64,000 bases of DNA from an uncultured Lachnoanaerobaculum sp. (GTDB lineage: Bacteria > Bacillota > Clostridia > Lachnospirales > Lachnospiraceae), in assembly GCF_938015485.1 (NCBI RefSeq), contig NZ_CALLVU010000128.1, forward strand, positions 1 through 64,000, written 5' to 3'. Made by a program: the position numbers and the translations under genes. This document shows, in pieces, positions 34,166 through 43,455 of this stretch. Positions within the stretch are counted from its first letter, which is position 1; the number at the start of each line of letters is the position of its first letter. Under the pieces are notes generated by a model. It was given only the letters and a program-made list of their open reading frames with translations. It searched no databases and had not been told where the DNA came from.

Positions 34166-35527
34166 GTGAAGTTAAAGTACAGAAATAGAATATATATTGC
34201 CTTAATATTGATACTTGTTGTATGTATAATCAATGTATTGACAGGCATGTACGAACTAATGTCTTCAGACTATAATGTGATAGCGAATCAAATAATATGG
34301 AACGGAGCAAGATATAACAGGGATGAAAATGAATATAAAAGAATAGATAATCTTGAAAATATAGTAGAAATTCCAAAAGATTGCGATGTAAAAGATATAT
34401 GGGCAGTGGCAAGTTATTATGCAAAGGATGATGTCGAGTGTGATGCGAGATTAAAAGAACTTGAAAAAATATATGATACCGAGGGGAAGAAGGCTACTGT
34501 AGAAAATATTTTGTCCCAAGAATTAGGCAACAATAAAAAGACTGTTATGGAGTATCTGATAGTAGACGGTATTTTGATATCAAGCTTAAGAGAGGATGAG
34601 AAACTACTGAATACTGTGCTTGAATACTGCTTTGACCGTGACTATGGATTTTTTGGGTATAAGAGATATATCGATATCGGAAATAAGCTGTACAGAAAAA
34701 ATGAAAAGCTGGAAGAGATTATTAAGGCGTTTGAAATTTTAAGCAAATATACGATAGACCGTGCAATTGCGATTCCTGAAGCAAAAGATGAGGATGAAGG
34801 TGCGGTAGAAACGGGATATTATCATGGTATGATACAACTATTTCAGGCATTTTCGAGTATGTCATATTTTGCTGATGATCTTTTATTGGAAAGGTCGTAT
34901 CCGCACGGTGATAATCGGAAATATATTGTCAGGGCAACTATAAAAGAAGATTATGATATTGTCTTATCATACAAGAAGTATAAATCATTTATAAACCTTG
35001 GAAATATCAGTATATATGGTAAATATAAAAATTTGAATATGATTGTGCAATATACGGGTTTCGGTTATTTGGATTATCGAGATATTGAAGAGAATATAGA
35101 GTTTAGAAGTATTGCAATTAGAAAAGTATATGATAAGTTATTCGAAATAGATATTATGTCAGATCATTTTGGATTGCGTAGTACATATGTGCTTATATAT
35201 GATACGGATATGAATACAATAGAGGGGTTCAGCTATGGTATTTATCCGGGATTTGCTCTTTTTAATGAAACCAATACAGACACTCCGGAGGCTATAAGAA
35301 ATTTCAACACAAATTTTTCAAAAGGCGGTTATTTTGGTGAGTTTGCAAATGAGGTGGGATATGATGAAAACAATCCGCTTACTTTAGAAAACTTTGGTGA
35401 GAGAATGGATGAAATATGGGATATGAATAAGAAAACTTTAAAAGTATTGGGAAAAGACTACAATATCAGTATGGAAATGATTGTAATGGACTTGAGTGGG
35501 GAAGAACCGTTAAAAAGAAAAGAGTAA
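34166..35527 (+). CDS. Membrane-anchored paralogue of the LXG toxin C-terminal module, copy 3
   Basis: A 453-residue paralogue of 30580 and 32038. GTG start seven bases after AAGGAGGG. N-terminal helix ~8-28 (IALILILVVCIINVLTGMY), then SYYAKDDVECDARLKELE, KLYRKNEKLEEIIKAFEIL, GMIQLFQAFSSMSYFADD, NTNFSKGGYFGEFANEV and DENNPLTLENF. The region after about residue 290 varies most among the three copies, which is what one expects if it matches different toxin variants. glpK begins 13 bases after the stop. Confidence 0.75.
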   Translation: MKLKYRNRIYIALILILVVCIINVLTGMYELMSSDYNVIANQIIWNGARYNRDENEYKRIDNLENIVEIPKDCDVKDIWAVASYYAKDDVECDARLKELEKIYDTEGKKATVENILSQELGNNKKTVMEYLIVDGILISSLREDEKLLNTVLEYCFDRDYGFFGYKRYIDIGNKLYRKNEKLEEIIKAFEILSKYTIDRAIAIPEAKDEDEGAVETGYYHGMIQLFQAFSSMSYFADDLLLERSYPHGDNRKYIVRATIKEDYDIVLSYKKYKSFINLGNISIYGKYKNLNMIVQYTGFGYLDYRDIEENIEFRSIAIRKVYDKLFEIDIMSDHFGLRSTYVLIYDTDMNTIEGFSYGIYPGFALFNETNTDTPEAIRNFNTNFSKGGYFGEFANEVGYDENNPLTLENFGERMDEIWDMNKKTLKVLGKDYNISMEMIVMDLSGEEPLKRKE

Positions 35528-35539
35528 AGGGAGAAGATT

Positions 35540-37036
35540 ATGGCGGAATATATTATGGCCTTTGATGCAGGCACTACAAGCAGCAGATGTATCATATTCA
35601 ATCGAAAAGGTGAGATATGTGAGTCGGCACAAAAGGAGCTGACACAGCATTATCCGAAGCCGGGTTGGGTGGAGCACGATGCGGATACGATATGGTCTAC
35701 ACAGCTGAGTGTGGCGGTGGAAGCTATGGCAAAGCTTGGAATAAGTGCTGCCGATATTGCAGGTATCGGCATCACAAACCAAAGAGAAACTACTGTAGTA
35801 TGGGATAAGGAAACGGGTATTCCTGTATATAGGGCAATAGTCTGGCAGTGCAGAAGAACTGCGGATTATTGTAATGAACTTAAAAATAACGGATACACCG
35901 ATATGATTCGTGATAAAACGGGTCTGATGCCGGATGCATACTTTTCGGGAACAAAAATAAAGTGGATACTTGACAATGTGGAAGGTGCAAGACAAAAGGC
36001 AAAAGAGGGAAAGCTTCTATTCGGTACGGTTGATACATGGCTTATTTGGAAGCTTACAGGCGGCAGAGCACATGTGACAGATTATTCCAATGCATCAAGA
36101 ACCATGCTTTTTAATATACATACGCTTACATGGGATGATGATATATTAAAACTGCTTGATATACCTAAGTCTATGCTGCCGCAGGTCAACGAGTCGTCAT
36201 ATGTATGTGGTGAGTCGGACTTGGCATTTTTCGGAAAGAGTATACCTATAGCAGGTGTGGCGGGAGACCAGCAGGCGGCGCTTTTCGGACAGACTTGCTT
36301 TGAGGTAGGTGAGGCAAAGAGTACATACGGTACAGGTTGCTTTTTGCTTATGAATACAGGTGAAAAGCCTGTTAAATCAGACAACGGATTGGTAACTACC
36401 ATTGCCTGGGGACTTAACGGAAAGATAAATTATGCTTTGGAGGGTTCGGTTTTTGTAGCCGGAGCTTCAATACAGTGGCTAAGGGATGAGATGCGTCTTA
36501 TTGATTCTTCTGCCGACTCCGAATATATGGCTATGAAGGTCAATGACACTCACGGTTGCTATGTTGTGCCTGCATTTACCGGACTTGGTGCACCGTACTG
36601 GGACCAATATGCCAGAGGTACCATTGTCGGCATTACAAGAGGGGTGAATAAGTATCATATTATAAGGGCGACATTAGAGTCTATGGCTTATCAGGTGAGA
36701 GATGTGCTTGATGTAATGGAGAAGGATTCTGATATTGTACTGAAGGTTTTGAATGTGGACGGAGGTGCAAGTGTAAACAATTTCCTTATGCAGACACAGG
36801 CCGATCTTTGTAATGTACCTGTAGAAAGGCCGAAATGTGTGGAGACTACCGCAATCGGAGTGGCTTATCTTGCAGGACTTGCCGTAGGATTTTGGGACAG
36901 TATTGATGATATAAAGAAAAGCAGAAGTATTGACAGGACATTTATACCGAATCTTTCGGATGAGGTAAGGTCTGAGAAGATAAGGATGTGGAAAAAGGCT
37001 GTAAAATATGCCTTTGGATGGGCAAAAGAAGATTAG
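35540..37036 (+). CDS. glpK: Glycerol kinase
   Basis: Glycerol kinase makes glycerol 3-phosphate from glycerol and ATP. The 498-residue protein is full length, with FDAGTTSSRCIIF (phosphate loop), GWVEHDADTIW, GIGITNQRETTVVWD, AIVWQCRRT, and GVAGDQQAALFGQ. No HPr-phosphorylated histidine region was confirmed. The gene lies right after the toxin-module array and shares a duplicated start with the chimera at 33421, so it was the original neighbour. A convergent terminator follows. gldA, 4.6 kb downstream, gives a second route for glycerol. Confidence 0.96.
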   Translation: MAEYIMAFDAGTTSSRCIIFNRKGEICESAQKELTQHYPKPGWVEHDADTIWSTQLSVAVEAMAKLGISAADIAGIGITNQRETTVVWDKETGIPVYRAIVWQCRRTADYCNELKNNGYTDMIRDKTGLMPDAYFSGTKIKWILDNVEGARQKAKEGKLLFGTVDTWLIWKLTGGRAHVTDYSNASRTMLFNIHTLTWDDDILKLLDIPKSMLPQVNESSYVCGESDLAFFGKSIPIAGVAGDQQAALFGQTCFEVGEAKSTYGTGCFLLMNTGEKPVKSDNGLVTTIAWGLNGKINYALEGSVFVAGASIQWLRDEMRLIDSSADSEYMAMKVNDTHGCYVVPAFTGLGAPYWDQYARGTIVGITRGVNKYHIIRATLESMAYQVRDVLDVMEKDSDIVLKVLNVDGGASVNNFLMQTQADLCNVPVERPKCVETTAIGVAYLAGLAVGFWDSIDDIKKSRSIDRTFIPNLSDEVRSEKIRMWKKAVKYAFGWAKED

Positions 37037-37041
37037 TATAA

Positions 37042-37077
37042 AAAGGCATTGATTTAGTGTGAAAAATCAATGCCTTT
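37042..37077. terminator. Bidirectional terminator between glpK and chorismate mutase
   Basis: AAAGGCATTGATTT and AAATCAATGCCTTT form a perfect 14-base stem with an 8-base loop, with A/T runs at the outer ends suited to both strands. Confidence 0.8.
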
Positions 37078-37087
37078 AAGTATTGGC

Positions 37088-37363
37088 TTATTGCTTGGAG
37101 ATTAAATTTTGCTGGAATTTTTTGCTGATTTCCATGATGTCTTTGATAAAGTCGATGGCGCTGTCTGTATATTCCTTGTTTTTTACGATGGATTTTACTT
37201 TTGATATTACGATATCCTCTCTGTTTTGATTCAGAATGGGAAGATTATTCTTTATTTTGTATTCTGCAATATCATTTACTACATCCATTCTCTCTTCAAA
37301 GAGCGCTATAAGTTCTTTGTCTATGGTATCAATTCTTTCACGTAGATTTTCTAATTCATTCAT
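37088..37363 (-). CDS. Chorismate mutase, AroQ class
   Basis: Chorismate mutase converts chorismate to prephenate for phenylalanine and tyrosine synthesis. The 91-residue all-helical protein shows LENLRERIDTIDKELIALFEERM with the active-site arginine, IAEYKIKNNLPILNQNRE with the conserved lysine, and a closing helix with IMEISKKFQ. Size is normal for a free-standing AroQ domain. It is the only clearly intact minus-strand gene in the window and reads toward glpK. GGAGTAC just before the start codon acts as its ribosome site. Confidence 0.88.
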   Translation of the reverse strand: MNELENLRERIDTIDKELIALFEERMDVVNDIAEYKIKNNLPILNQNREDIVISKVKSIVKNKEYTDSAIDFIKDIMEISKKFQQNLISKQ

Positions 37364-37571
37364 AAGTACTCCTTAATTTAAATAAAGCTTTAACTGAATC
37401 TATTTTGACTTATTTGATAATAAAAGTAAATATAAGATTTTAATATTTTAAAGATAATTAACACAAAAAGCAGTGACGGTTCATATTTAATTGTGTACAA
37501 TGAGTTTTTATGATGATATAATATGAATCTGTAAATTTGACAAGTTTTGATTAATTTGAAAGAAGGATATT

Positions 37572-37970
37572 ATGACTGAGGAAATAAAGAATATTTTTAT
37601 GGAAGCACAAAAGGGTGAGCTTGATGCTGTTATCATGTATAACATGCTGGTAGATGCTATGGGAAGTGAAAATAAGGAAATAGCAGAGAGTCTTCGTAAG
37701 ATTGCTAAGGATGAGGGAAAGCATGCAGCAATATTTAAGAAACTTACAGGAGAGGCGGTAGTACCTGATGATGCACAGGCGAAGTATGTTTGTGGGCTTT
37801 TACCCGCTATAGGTGCAAAAACATTGTTTGCAAATATGGCAAAGGGTGAGTATGATTCTATAGAAAAGTTTAAGGTTCTGCAGGATGAATACCCGGAGTT
37901 AAGAGTAATTGTAGAGGATGAACCGAAACATGGAGATGCACTTATTAAGATGAGTGAAATTACAGGTTAA
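37572..37970 (+). CDS. Ferritin-like/rubrerythrin-type di-iron protein
   Basis: A 132-residue four-helix protein. E11 and E16 region (EAQKGELDAVIMYNML) and DEGKHAAIF supply ligands of the rubrerythrin-like ExxH type, with a second set at GEYDSIEKF and EDEPKHGDALI. There is no C-terminal rubredoxin domain with two CxxC pairs, so it is a rubrerythrin-like ferritin-fold protein, probably for peroxide defence in an anaerobe. A GAAAGAAGGAT site precedes the ATG; a TATAAT lies about 50 bases upstream. A terminator follows directly. Confidence 0.85.
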   Translation: MTEEIKNIFMEAQKGELDAVIMYNMLVDAMGSENKEIAESLRKIAKDEGKHAAIFKKLTGEAVVPDDAQAKYVCGLLPAIGAKTLFANMAKGEYDSIEKFKVLQDEYPELRVIVEDEPKHGDALIKMSEITG

Positions 37971-37989
37971 TAATGTATAGTAATAAATT

Positions 37990-38013
37990 CTGCCTGATTT
38001 AAGGCAGTTTTTT
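37990..38013 (+). terminator. Rho-independent terminator
   Basis: CTGCCT and AGGCAG with a 6-base loop and six T residues, just after the ferritin-like gene. Confidence 0.82.
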
Positions 38014-38050
38014 CATTTGACAAAAGCGGAAAAATAAATATAATTAAACC

Positions 38051-38986
38051 ATGGAATACAAAAAATTAAATTTTAAACAATTAGTAGCGGATGACATACA
38101 AAAGTATGCAGGGTTTTATGGACTCAGGCCCAATAAGACCTGTGACAGTGTAGAGCTTGAGAGTTTTATATGGAAAGATTATTATAATGTGCGAGCAACT
38201 ATCGCAATGAGAGACGGTAAGGAGGTCGGACTTCTTTGGCTTATGGGAGATGAGGACAGGCCTTTTGCAGCTATGCCGCTTTGCAAAGAAGAAGACCTTG
38301 AGTACTGTTTCAATTTAATGGTGGAGTATTTTAATAAAGAGCTTGACCTGCCTTTAAAGATTCACTTGGCGGATGAGGAAGGAATAAAAGTATTGAATTT
38401 GCCGGAGGATAAATTTATAGTAAGGCAGGAGGAGGATGCAAAGGACTATCTCTATGAGGGAGATAAGTTGAGGAATCTTTCCGGAAAGAAGCTTCACAAG
38501 AAGAAAAATCATTACAATAATTTCCTTAAGACTTACGGTGACAGATATGAGTACAGAGTACTTGGATGCAATCCTACAGACAGGGACGATGTTTTCAAGT
38601 TCTTGGATAAGTGGAGAGAGAAAAAGGGAGAGGAAGTTGAAAAGCACCTTGATCCTGAGGTGGAAGGAATACATGATATTTTGCTTCACTGTACAAAGTT
38701 AAACATCAGAATGGGAGCAATATATATTGACGGCGAGATGGAGGCGTTTTCTATAGGAAGTTATAATAAGCTTGAAGATATGGCTGTAATACATATCGAG
38801 AAGGCAAACCCTGAGATAAACGGTCTGTATCAGGCCATCAACAAGGAGTTTTTGGAGCATGAGTTTCCGAATGTCAGCCTTGTAAATCGTGAGGACGACC
38901 TTGGACTTGAGGGACTTCGCCGTGCAAAGCAAAGCTATTATCCGGTGGACTATGCAAGAAAGTATTATGTTGAACAAAAAAGGTAA
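38051..38986 (+). CDS. DUF2156 protein (phosphatidylglycerol lysyltransferase C-terminal-like)
   Basis: A 311-residue soluble protein with two GNAT-like halves, as in DUF2156. Recognisable parts are LRPNKTCDSVELESFIWKDY at the start, LSGKKLHKKKNHYNNF in the middle, and DGEMEAFSIGSYN with IHIEKANPEINGLYQAINKE near the end. In MprF this fold transfers an amino acid from tRNA to lipid, but this free-standing form lacks membrane segments and its substrate is unknown. It sits four bases before a GNAT gene and is likely co-transcribed with it. Confidence 0.85.
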   Translation: MEYKKLNFKQLVADDIQKYAGFYGLRPNKTCDSVELESFIWKDYYNVRATIAMRDGKEVGLLWLMGDEDRPFAAMPLCKEEDLEYCFNLMVEYFNKELDLPLKIHLADEEGIKVLNLPEDKFIVRQEEDAKDYLYEGDKLRNLSGKKLHKKKNHYNNFLKTYGDRYEYRVLGCNPTDRDDVFKFLDKWREKKGEEVEKHLDPEVEGIHDILLHCTKLNIRMGAIYIDGEMEAFSIGSYNKLEDMAVIHIEKANPEINGLYQAINKEFLEHEFPNVSLVNREDDLGLEGLRRAKQSYYPVDYARKYYVEQKR

Positions 38987-38989
38987 TAT

Positions 38990-40033
38990 ATGATAAAGTA
39001 TTTGAAAAAAGAAGAAAAAGTACTTACAAAGCCTCTGTATAAGGAGGCTTTTTTTGAAGATTCCGATAATTTTGTAGAGTACTATTATAATGAAAAGACA
39101 AAGGACAACAGGATTTTGGCGGATATAGAGGGTGAGAGTATAAAATCTATGATTATGCTGAACCCTTATATGGTATCGGTCTTAGGAAAGAAATACGGCC
39201 TTGATTATATAGTGGCGGTTGCCACAAAGAAGGAGTATAAAAGGCAGGGATATATGAGAAGGCTTCTTGACAAAGTTCTCATTGATATGAACAGTGAAAA
39301 GGTTCCTTTTACCTACCTCATACCGGCAAATAAGGACTATTATCTGCCTTTTGATTTTGCATTTGTCGCAAGGAAAAATGTTTATGATGTAGATTTATCC
39401 TCTTTTAAAAAGTCTGTATTAAAGGGCGTAAAGTCTGAGTCTAAAGAGGCTTGTAAGATTCTTAGATTTATAAACAATGAGGTTTCAAAGGACAATGATG
39501 TATATACATATAGGGATATGCATTATTTTGAGAGGGAGTTAAAAGAGATAGCTTCCGAGAACGGGTTTATAAATATCTACCGTGGAGGTGATGAAATCGT
39601 GGCCTATGAGTCTTTTTGGGGGCTTGAAAAGATTGAACTGAAAGAGAGAATAGTCTCATCAAGTATTGCAAAGAGAGAGTACGGCAAAGAGAATATAATG
39701 GTAAGAATCACAGATGTGGCAGAGCTTTTGTCAAATTTCAGATCAAACAAGGATATAGATATAATTATAAAGATAAATGACAATATTGTTGAAGCGCAGA
39801 ATGCCTGCTTTAGAGTACAGATGGGTAAAGATTTCGCAAATGTATGTAAGATATCCGATGCAAAGGATAGTGCTTTTGTTGAGTTTGATATTGCGGATTT
39901 TACAGCTTTTATTTTCGGCTATATTGATGATGTAAATTTTAATATTGTAAATTTTGTAGACAAATCTATTGCAAAAGATTCACTTGATTCTATAAATAAA
40001 ATCAGTGGAATATTTATAAATGAACTTGTATAA
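38990..40033 (+). CDS. GNAT N-acetyltransferase (Eis-like)
   Basis: A 347-residue protein with an N-terminal GNAT domain: DYIVAVATKKEYKRQGYMRR contains the acetyl-CoA-binding R-Q-x-x-G-x pattern, followed by PFTYLIPANKDYYLPFDFAF. The C-terminal part has an SCP2-like layout as in Eis-type acetyltransferases. Acetyl acceptor unknown. It follows the DUF2156 gene by three bases. Confidence 0.82.
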   Translation: MIKYLKKEEKVLTKPLYKEAFFEDSDNFVEYYYNEKTKDNRILADIEGESIKSMIMLNPYMVSVLGKKYGLDYIVAVATKKEYKRQGYMRRLLDKVLIDMNSEKVPFTYLIPANKDYYLPFDFAFVARKNVYDVDLSSFKKSVLKGVKSESKEACKILRFINNEVSKDNDVYTYRDMHYFERELKEIASENGFINIYRGGDEIVAYESFWGLEKIELKERIVSSSIAKREYGKENIMVRITDVAELLSNFRSNKDIDIIIKINDNIVEAQNACFRVQMGKDFANVCKISDAKDSAFVEFDIADFTAFIFGYIDDVNFNIVNFVDKSIAKDSLDSINKISGIFINELV

Positions 40034-40131
40034 TAGGCGTTGATGCATAAAAGCTTGTAAGAGGAAATATTGATTTGATTATAATGTTAAGAAGCTTTAC
40101 TTTATTATGCAGATAGGAAGAAGGGTGTAGA

Positions 40132-40776
40132 ATGAAAAATCCATTACATTATCAAATATCTGAGTATGACTGCGGTCCTACATCAATGCTCAATGCACTG
40201 AGCTTTCTATTTGAGAGAGAGGATATCCCGCCGGAGGTCATCAGAAACGTTATGCTTTATACACTGGATTGTTACAGTAATGAGGGGCATCCGGGTAAGA
40301 GCGGTACGTCACCGATGGCAATGATGTTTTTAAGTAATTGGCTCAATAGGTTCAGAGATATTAAGCAGCTTAATGTTATATGTGAATATATTACAGGTGA
40401 ACAGGTCTTTATCGGTGAGACAAGTCGTATAAATGATGCTCTTACAAGAGGCGGTGCCGTTGTGGTAAGGCTTTTTTATGACGTGCCTCATTATGCGCTG
40501 CTTACCGGCGTGGATGAGAACAACATCTATATGTTTGACCCTTATTATGAGGATGAGTTTACAGATGAGCACTGGTCACAGTTCATACCGGAGGGGGATG
40601 TGGAGCTTGTGCTTGATCAGCCGCTTAGGTATAATCGCATTGTACCTTTCGGCTACTTTAACAGAGAAGAGGACTTACTCTACGCCCTTGGAAAGTTTGA
40701 AAACCGTGAGGCGGTAATACTTTATAACGAAAGAACTGAAAAGACTCCGGAGAAGACGATAGAGTACTTTATATAA
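40132..40776 (+). CDS. C39-like peptidase-fold protein
   Basis: A 214-residue cytoplasmic-looking protein with the papain-like C39 pattern: YQISEYDCGPTSMLNAL carries the nucleophile cysteine at ~13, and YDVPHYALLTGVD supplies the histidine with IYMFDPYYEDEF following. There is no ABC transporter part and no signal peptide. It may process peptides or act as an intracellular hydrolase; substrate unknown. A terminator follows. Confidence 0.8.
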   Translation: MKNPLHYQISEYDCGPTSMLNALSFLFEREDIPPEVIRNVMLYTLDCYSNEGHPGKSGTSPMAMMFLSNWLNRFRDIKQLNVICEYITGEQVFIGETSRINDALTRGGAVVVRLFYDVPHYALLTGVDENNIYMFDPYYEDEFTDEHWSQFIPEGDVELVLDQPLRYNRIVPFGYFNREEDLLYALGKFENREAVILYNERTEKTPEKTIEYFI

Positions 40777-40784
40777 TATAATTC

Positions 40785-40817
40785 AGGCAGTTAATCTAAT
40801 GATTGGCTGTCTTTTTT
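40785..40817 (+). terminator. Rho-independent terminator
   Basis: AGGCAGTTAAT and ATTGGCTGTCT pair (with G-T pairs) around a 6-base loop, followed by six T residues. Confidence 0.75.
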
Positions 40818-40894
40818 AGAATTACTACCAAAGTCCGAAAAAATGTACAGCATGTCTGATATGATAATTACAGTATATATTAACGGAGGTAATT

Positions 40895-41515
40895 ATGTCC
40901 GGATTAGCTAATATTGTGGTGTATGAAGAGAACAAGGGGATTTTAAAGAACAACGGATTTTATAATGACGGGAGGTGGCTATAAAAGCGGGGCTTGCGCA
41001 CAGGAAGAGTGTCTCTGCAGGCAGAGTACTTTGTATGAATCTATAAGGTCACCCAAGGCTTCCGGGATGTATAAGTATAATTTTAAATTTGGAACGGCAT
41101 TTGATTCCGATTATATGCTTCTGTCACCTGTGGTAGATGTATTTAGAAATAACCTTATACCACATCCGTTATGACTATTCCTGCACCGAATCTGTTTGAC
41201 AGGGCATATGGACAGTCAAAAGAGGCCCTTGATAGGGTGATGAAGAAAAGGATTAGACAATATCTGTACTGTGCTGCAAGATTCGGATACAGAACAATTA
41301 CATTGGGAGCATGGGGTTGCGGAGTATTCGGACATGACGCCCACAATGTTGCAGGATATTTTAAGGAATTGCTCGTTGAAGAAAAAATGTGGAAGCTGTT
41401 TGATAAAATTATATTTGCTGTTTATGGAAGAGGAAACAGCGAGTATAACTATAAAATGTTTAAAGAGGTATTGGGAGAAGTCAGTAAAAGTAGCACACAT
41501 GTGGACGCATTATGA
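40895..41515 (+). pseudogene. Broken TIGR02452-like (PARG-like macrodomain) gene
   Basis: Three reading frames together give one family. Frame one (40895-40984) starts after GGAGGT. Frame two (40965-41174) has TGGGYKSGACAQEECLCRQS, the glycine-rich ADP-ribose loop. Frame three (41158-41515) has TTSVMTIPAPN and TLGAWGCGVFGHD. Family members of about 270 residues hydrolyse ADP-ribose links. The N-terminal part is also shortened. At least two frameshifts and a deletion make the gene inactive unless sequencing errors are involved. Confidence 0.8.
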
Positions 41516-41531
41516 GGGAATAAAATAATAA

Positions 41532-41559
41532 TTGAAAAATACAATCTTTGTGATACAAT
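41532..41559 (+). promoter_or_regulatory. Putative sigma-A promoter for gldA
   Basis: TTGAAA, 16 bases, TACAAT, about 70 bases before the gldA ATG. Confidence 0.55.
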
Positions 41560-41629
41560 AGTCCTTAACAATATATGTTAAAGTTTTGACATAGTTTCAA
41601 AGCTTGGCGGTTTTAATGGAGGTTTTGTT

Positions 41630-42724
41630 ATGAAACGTTTAAGAATGATGCGTGCACCACTCAAGTATGTACAGGGAAAAGGAGCTTTGCTTCAGTTTCG
41701 TAAGGAAATGGAGTATATGGGAAAGAGATGGTTGTTTGTCTGTTCAAACAGCGGTTACAACAGCTGCCATGAAGATTTGGAAAAGAGCTTTGAAGGCGAA
41801 GATGATTATCGCAGATATGAAGTCTTTGGAGGAATGTCAAGTATCAGCGAGATAAAGAAAATGCAGGATATTGTTGAAGCTGATAAGATTGATGTTGTTG
41901 TTGCGGTAGGCGGCGGTTCGGCAGTGGATGCGGCTAAGGCAACAGCATATTACATGGGTAAGAGAATAGTTATAATACCTACAGTTGCAGCTACAGATGC
42001 ACCTTGTACAGGACTTTCCGTTATATATAATGATGACGGAAGCTTCAATAAATATTTATTCTATCCGCAAAATCCGGATGCGGTACTTGTAGACAGCAGT
42101 GTTATAGCTAAAGCACCTGTAAAGTTTTTGATAGCCGGTATGGGAGACGCTCTTGGAACATACTTTGAAGGAAGAGCTTCACTTCGTACAGAGTCACCAA
42201 GTTTGGAGAGTGGCGGTATTACAAGAGCAGGCATGGCGATTGCAAAGGCTTGCTATGATACCTTAAGAAAATACGGAAAAGCGGCCATAACTGCCTGTGA
42301 GAATAATGTTGTTACCCCTGCTTTGGATGCAATTATAGAGGCTACAGTTTATCTTTCAGGTGTAGGAGCAGATAATGTAAACTGTGCGGCTCCTCACTCA
42401 TTCTACAACGGAGTTACTTCACTTGGCGGACATGAGGCATATCACGGTAATTGTGTGGCATTCGGTACTTTGATACAGCTGACACTTGAGTGTGCAGATA
42501 AGGCCGAGTTTGAGGATATACAGAATTTCTGCCTTGAAGTAGGACTGCCTATTACACTTGCAGAGCTTGGAGACTTTACAGATGAGGATCTTCATACTAT
42601 AGCAAAGAATGCTTGTGTAAAGGGAGAAACAATACATAATCTTGCAGGAGACGTAACACCTGATGAGTTGTATGCGGCTATTATAGCTACAGATGCTTTA
42701 GGTAAGGCAAGACTTGGCAAGTAA
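41630..42724 (+). CDS. gldA: Glycerol dehydrogenase
   Basis: NAD-dependent glycerol dehydrogenase oxidises glycerol to dihydroxyacetone. The 364-residue protein has the nucleotide loop VAVGGGSAVDAAKA, VAATDAPCTGLSVIY, and zinc ligands in GMGDALGTYFEGRA (aspartate), APHSFYNG and YHGNCVAFG (histidines). Length is normal. A GGAGGTTTT site precedes the ATG. With glpK nearby the cell has both the kinase and the dehydrogenase route for glycerol. Confidence 0.95.
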   Translation: MKRLRMMRAPLKYVQGKGALLQFRKEMEYMGKRWLFVCSNSGYNSCHEDLEKSFEGEDDYRRYEVFGGMSSISEIKKMQDIVEADKIDVVVAVGGGSAVDAAKATAYYMGKRIVIIPTVAATDAPCTGLSVIYNDDGSFNKYLFYPQNPDAVLVDSSVIAKAPVKFLIAGMGDALGTYFEGRASLRTESPSLESGGITRAGMAIAKACYDTLRKYGKAAITACENNVVTPALDAIIEATVYLSGVGADNVNCAAPHSFYNGVTSLGGHEAYHGNCVAFGTLIQLTLECADKAEFEDIQNFCLEVGLPITLAELGDFTDEDLHTIAKNACVKGETIHNLAGDVTPDELYAAIIATDALGKARLGK

Positions 42725-42822
42725 TCTATTTAATGGATAAGTGGCTGTTGCCGGATAGATATTTTATCTTTTTGGTGGCGGCTTTTTTATGTTCTTTGTC
42801 AAATACTGGGGTGGGAGGTAAA

Positions 42823-43331
42823 ATGAAATCAAAGCATGATGTAATAGTAATAAGACCGGGTTTAGTATATTTGTTTTTCAGTTTTATGCCTATAGTTTTA
42901 GGAATTACATATTTTTGGGTATTAGGCAAAGCTTTACCGTCAGATAATCCGGAGGTGGACAAGATGGCAAGGTGGATATTGCTATTATTTTTTTTGACTG
43001 TCGGATTAGTATCGGGATTATATGCGTTGCTTACCAAGATAAAAATTGACAATGAGAAAATAGAAATAACAAGGTTTCCTCTAAAAAAAAAGAATATTTT
43101 TGGTTTGATATAACTACTGCAAAGATTATAAATGAGGCATTGGCTTACCCATGTGTGATATATACAGCAGAAAAAAGAATAGCAAAAGTACCAAGGGCAT
43201 ATATAGGCTATGAAAAGCTGCTAAATGAGCTAAGCAAAAGAAAAATTATTGAGGAAGATGATTTGTACCTGGAAGCCAGAGGAATGTTGGCATTTGATAA
43301 GCTAAAACTTAGAGATCTCTTTAGAAGGTAG
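42823..43331 (+). pseudogene. Two-helix membrane protein with PH-like domain, frameshifted at a poly-A tract
   Basis: The first frame (ATG 42823, GGGAGGT site) encodes MKSKHDVIVIRPG, two membrane helices and IEITRFPLKKK, then runs into a stop at 43113. The next frame continues the homology from about 43092 (EYFWFDITTAKII, YPCVIY, KRIAKVPRAYIGYEKLL). The intact paralogue at 44958 reads through both parts. The break is at nine A residues (43083-43091); one more A would restore the frame. Either a dead gene or slippage-controlled expression. Confidence 0.82.
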
Positions 43332-43455
43332 TGGGAATAGGGTTAAAGTATAATAAAAATAGATAGGAGAATAGCATAAAATGAATGATAACAAAAAAGA
43401 AACTATTTGAAATGATCTTGAAAATTTTATAAAAGAAAAAAAGAATGGGGAAGTA

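Noticed and set aside
35510..35995. 161-codon minus-strand open frame over the start of glpK.
   Set aside because: Shadow of a strongly conserved gene; composition is cysteine- and histidine-rich without family resemblance.
42734..42790. Terminator directly after gldA.
   Set aside because: A stem can be drawn between GCTGTTGCC and GGTGGCGGC followed by T residues, but it needs several G-T pairs and a long loop, so I did not list it.
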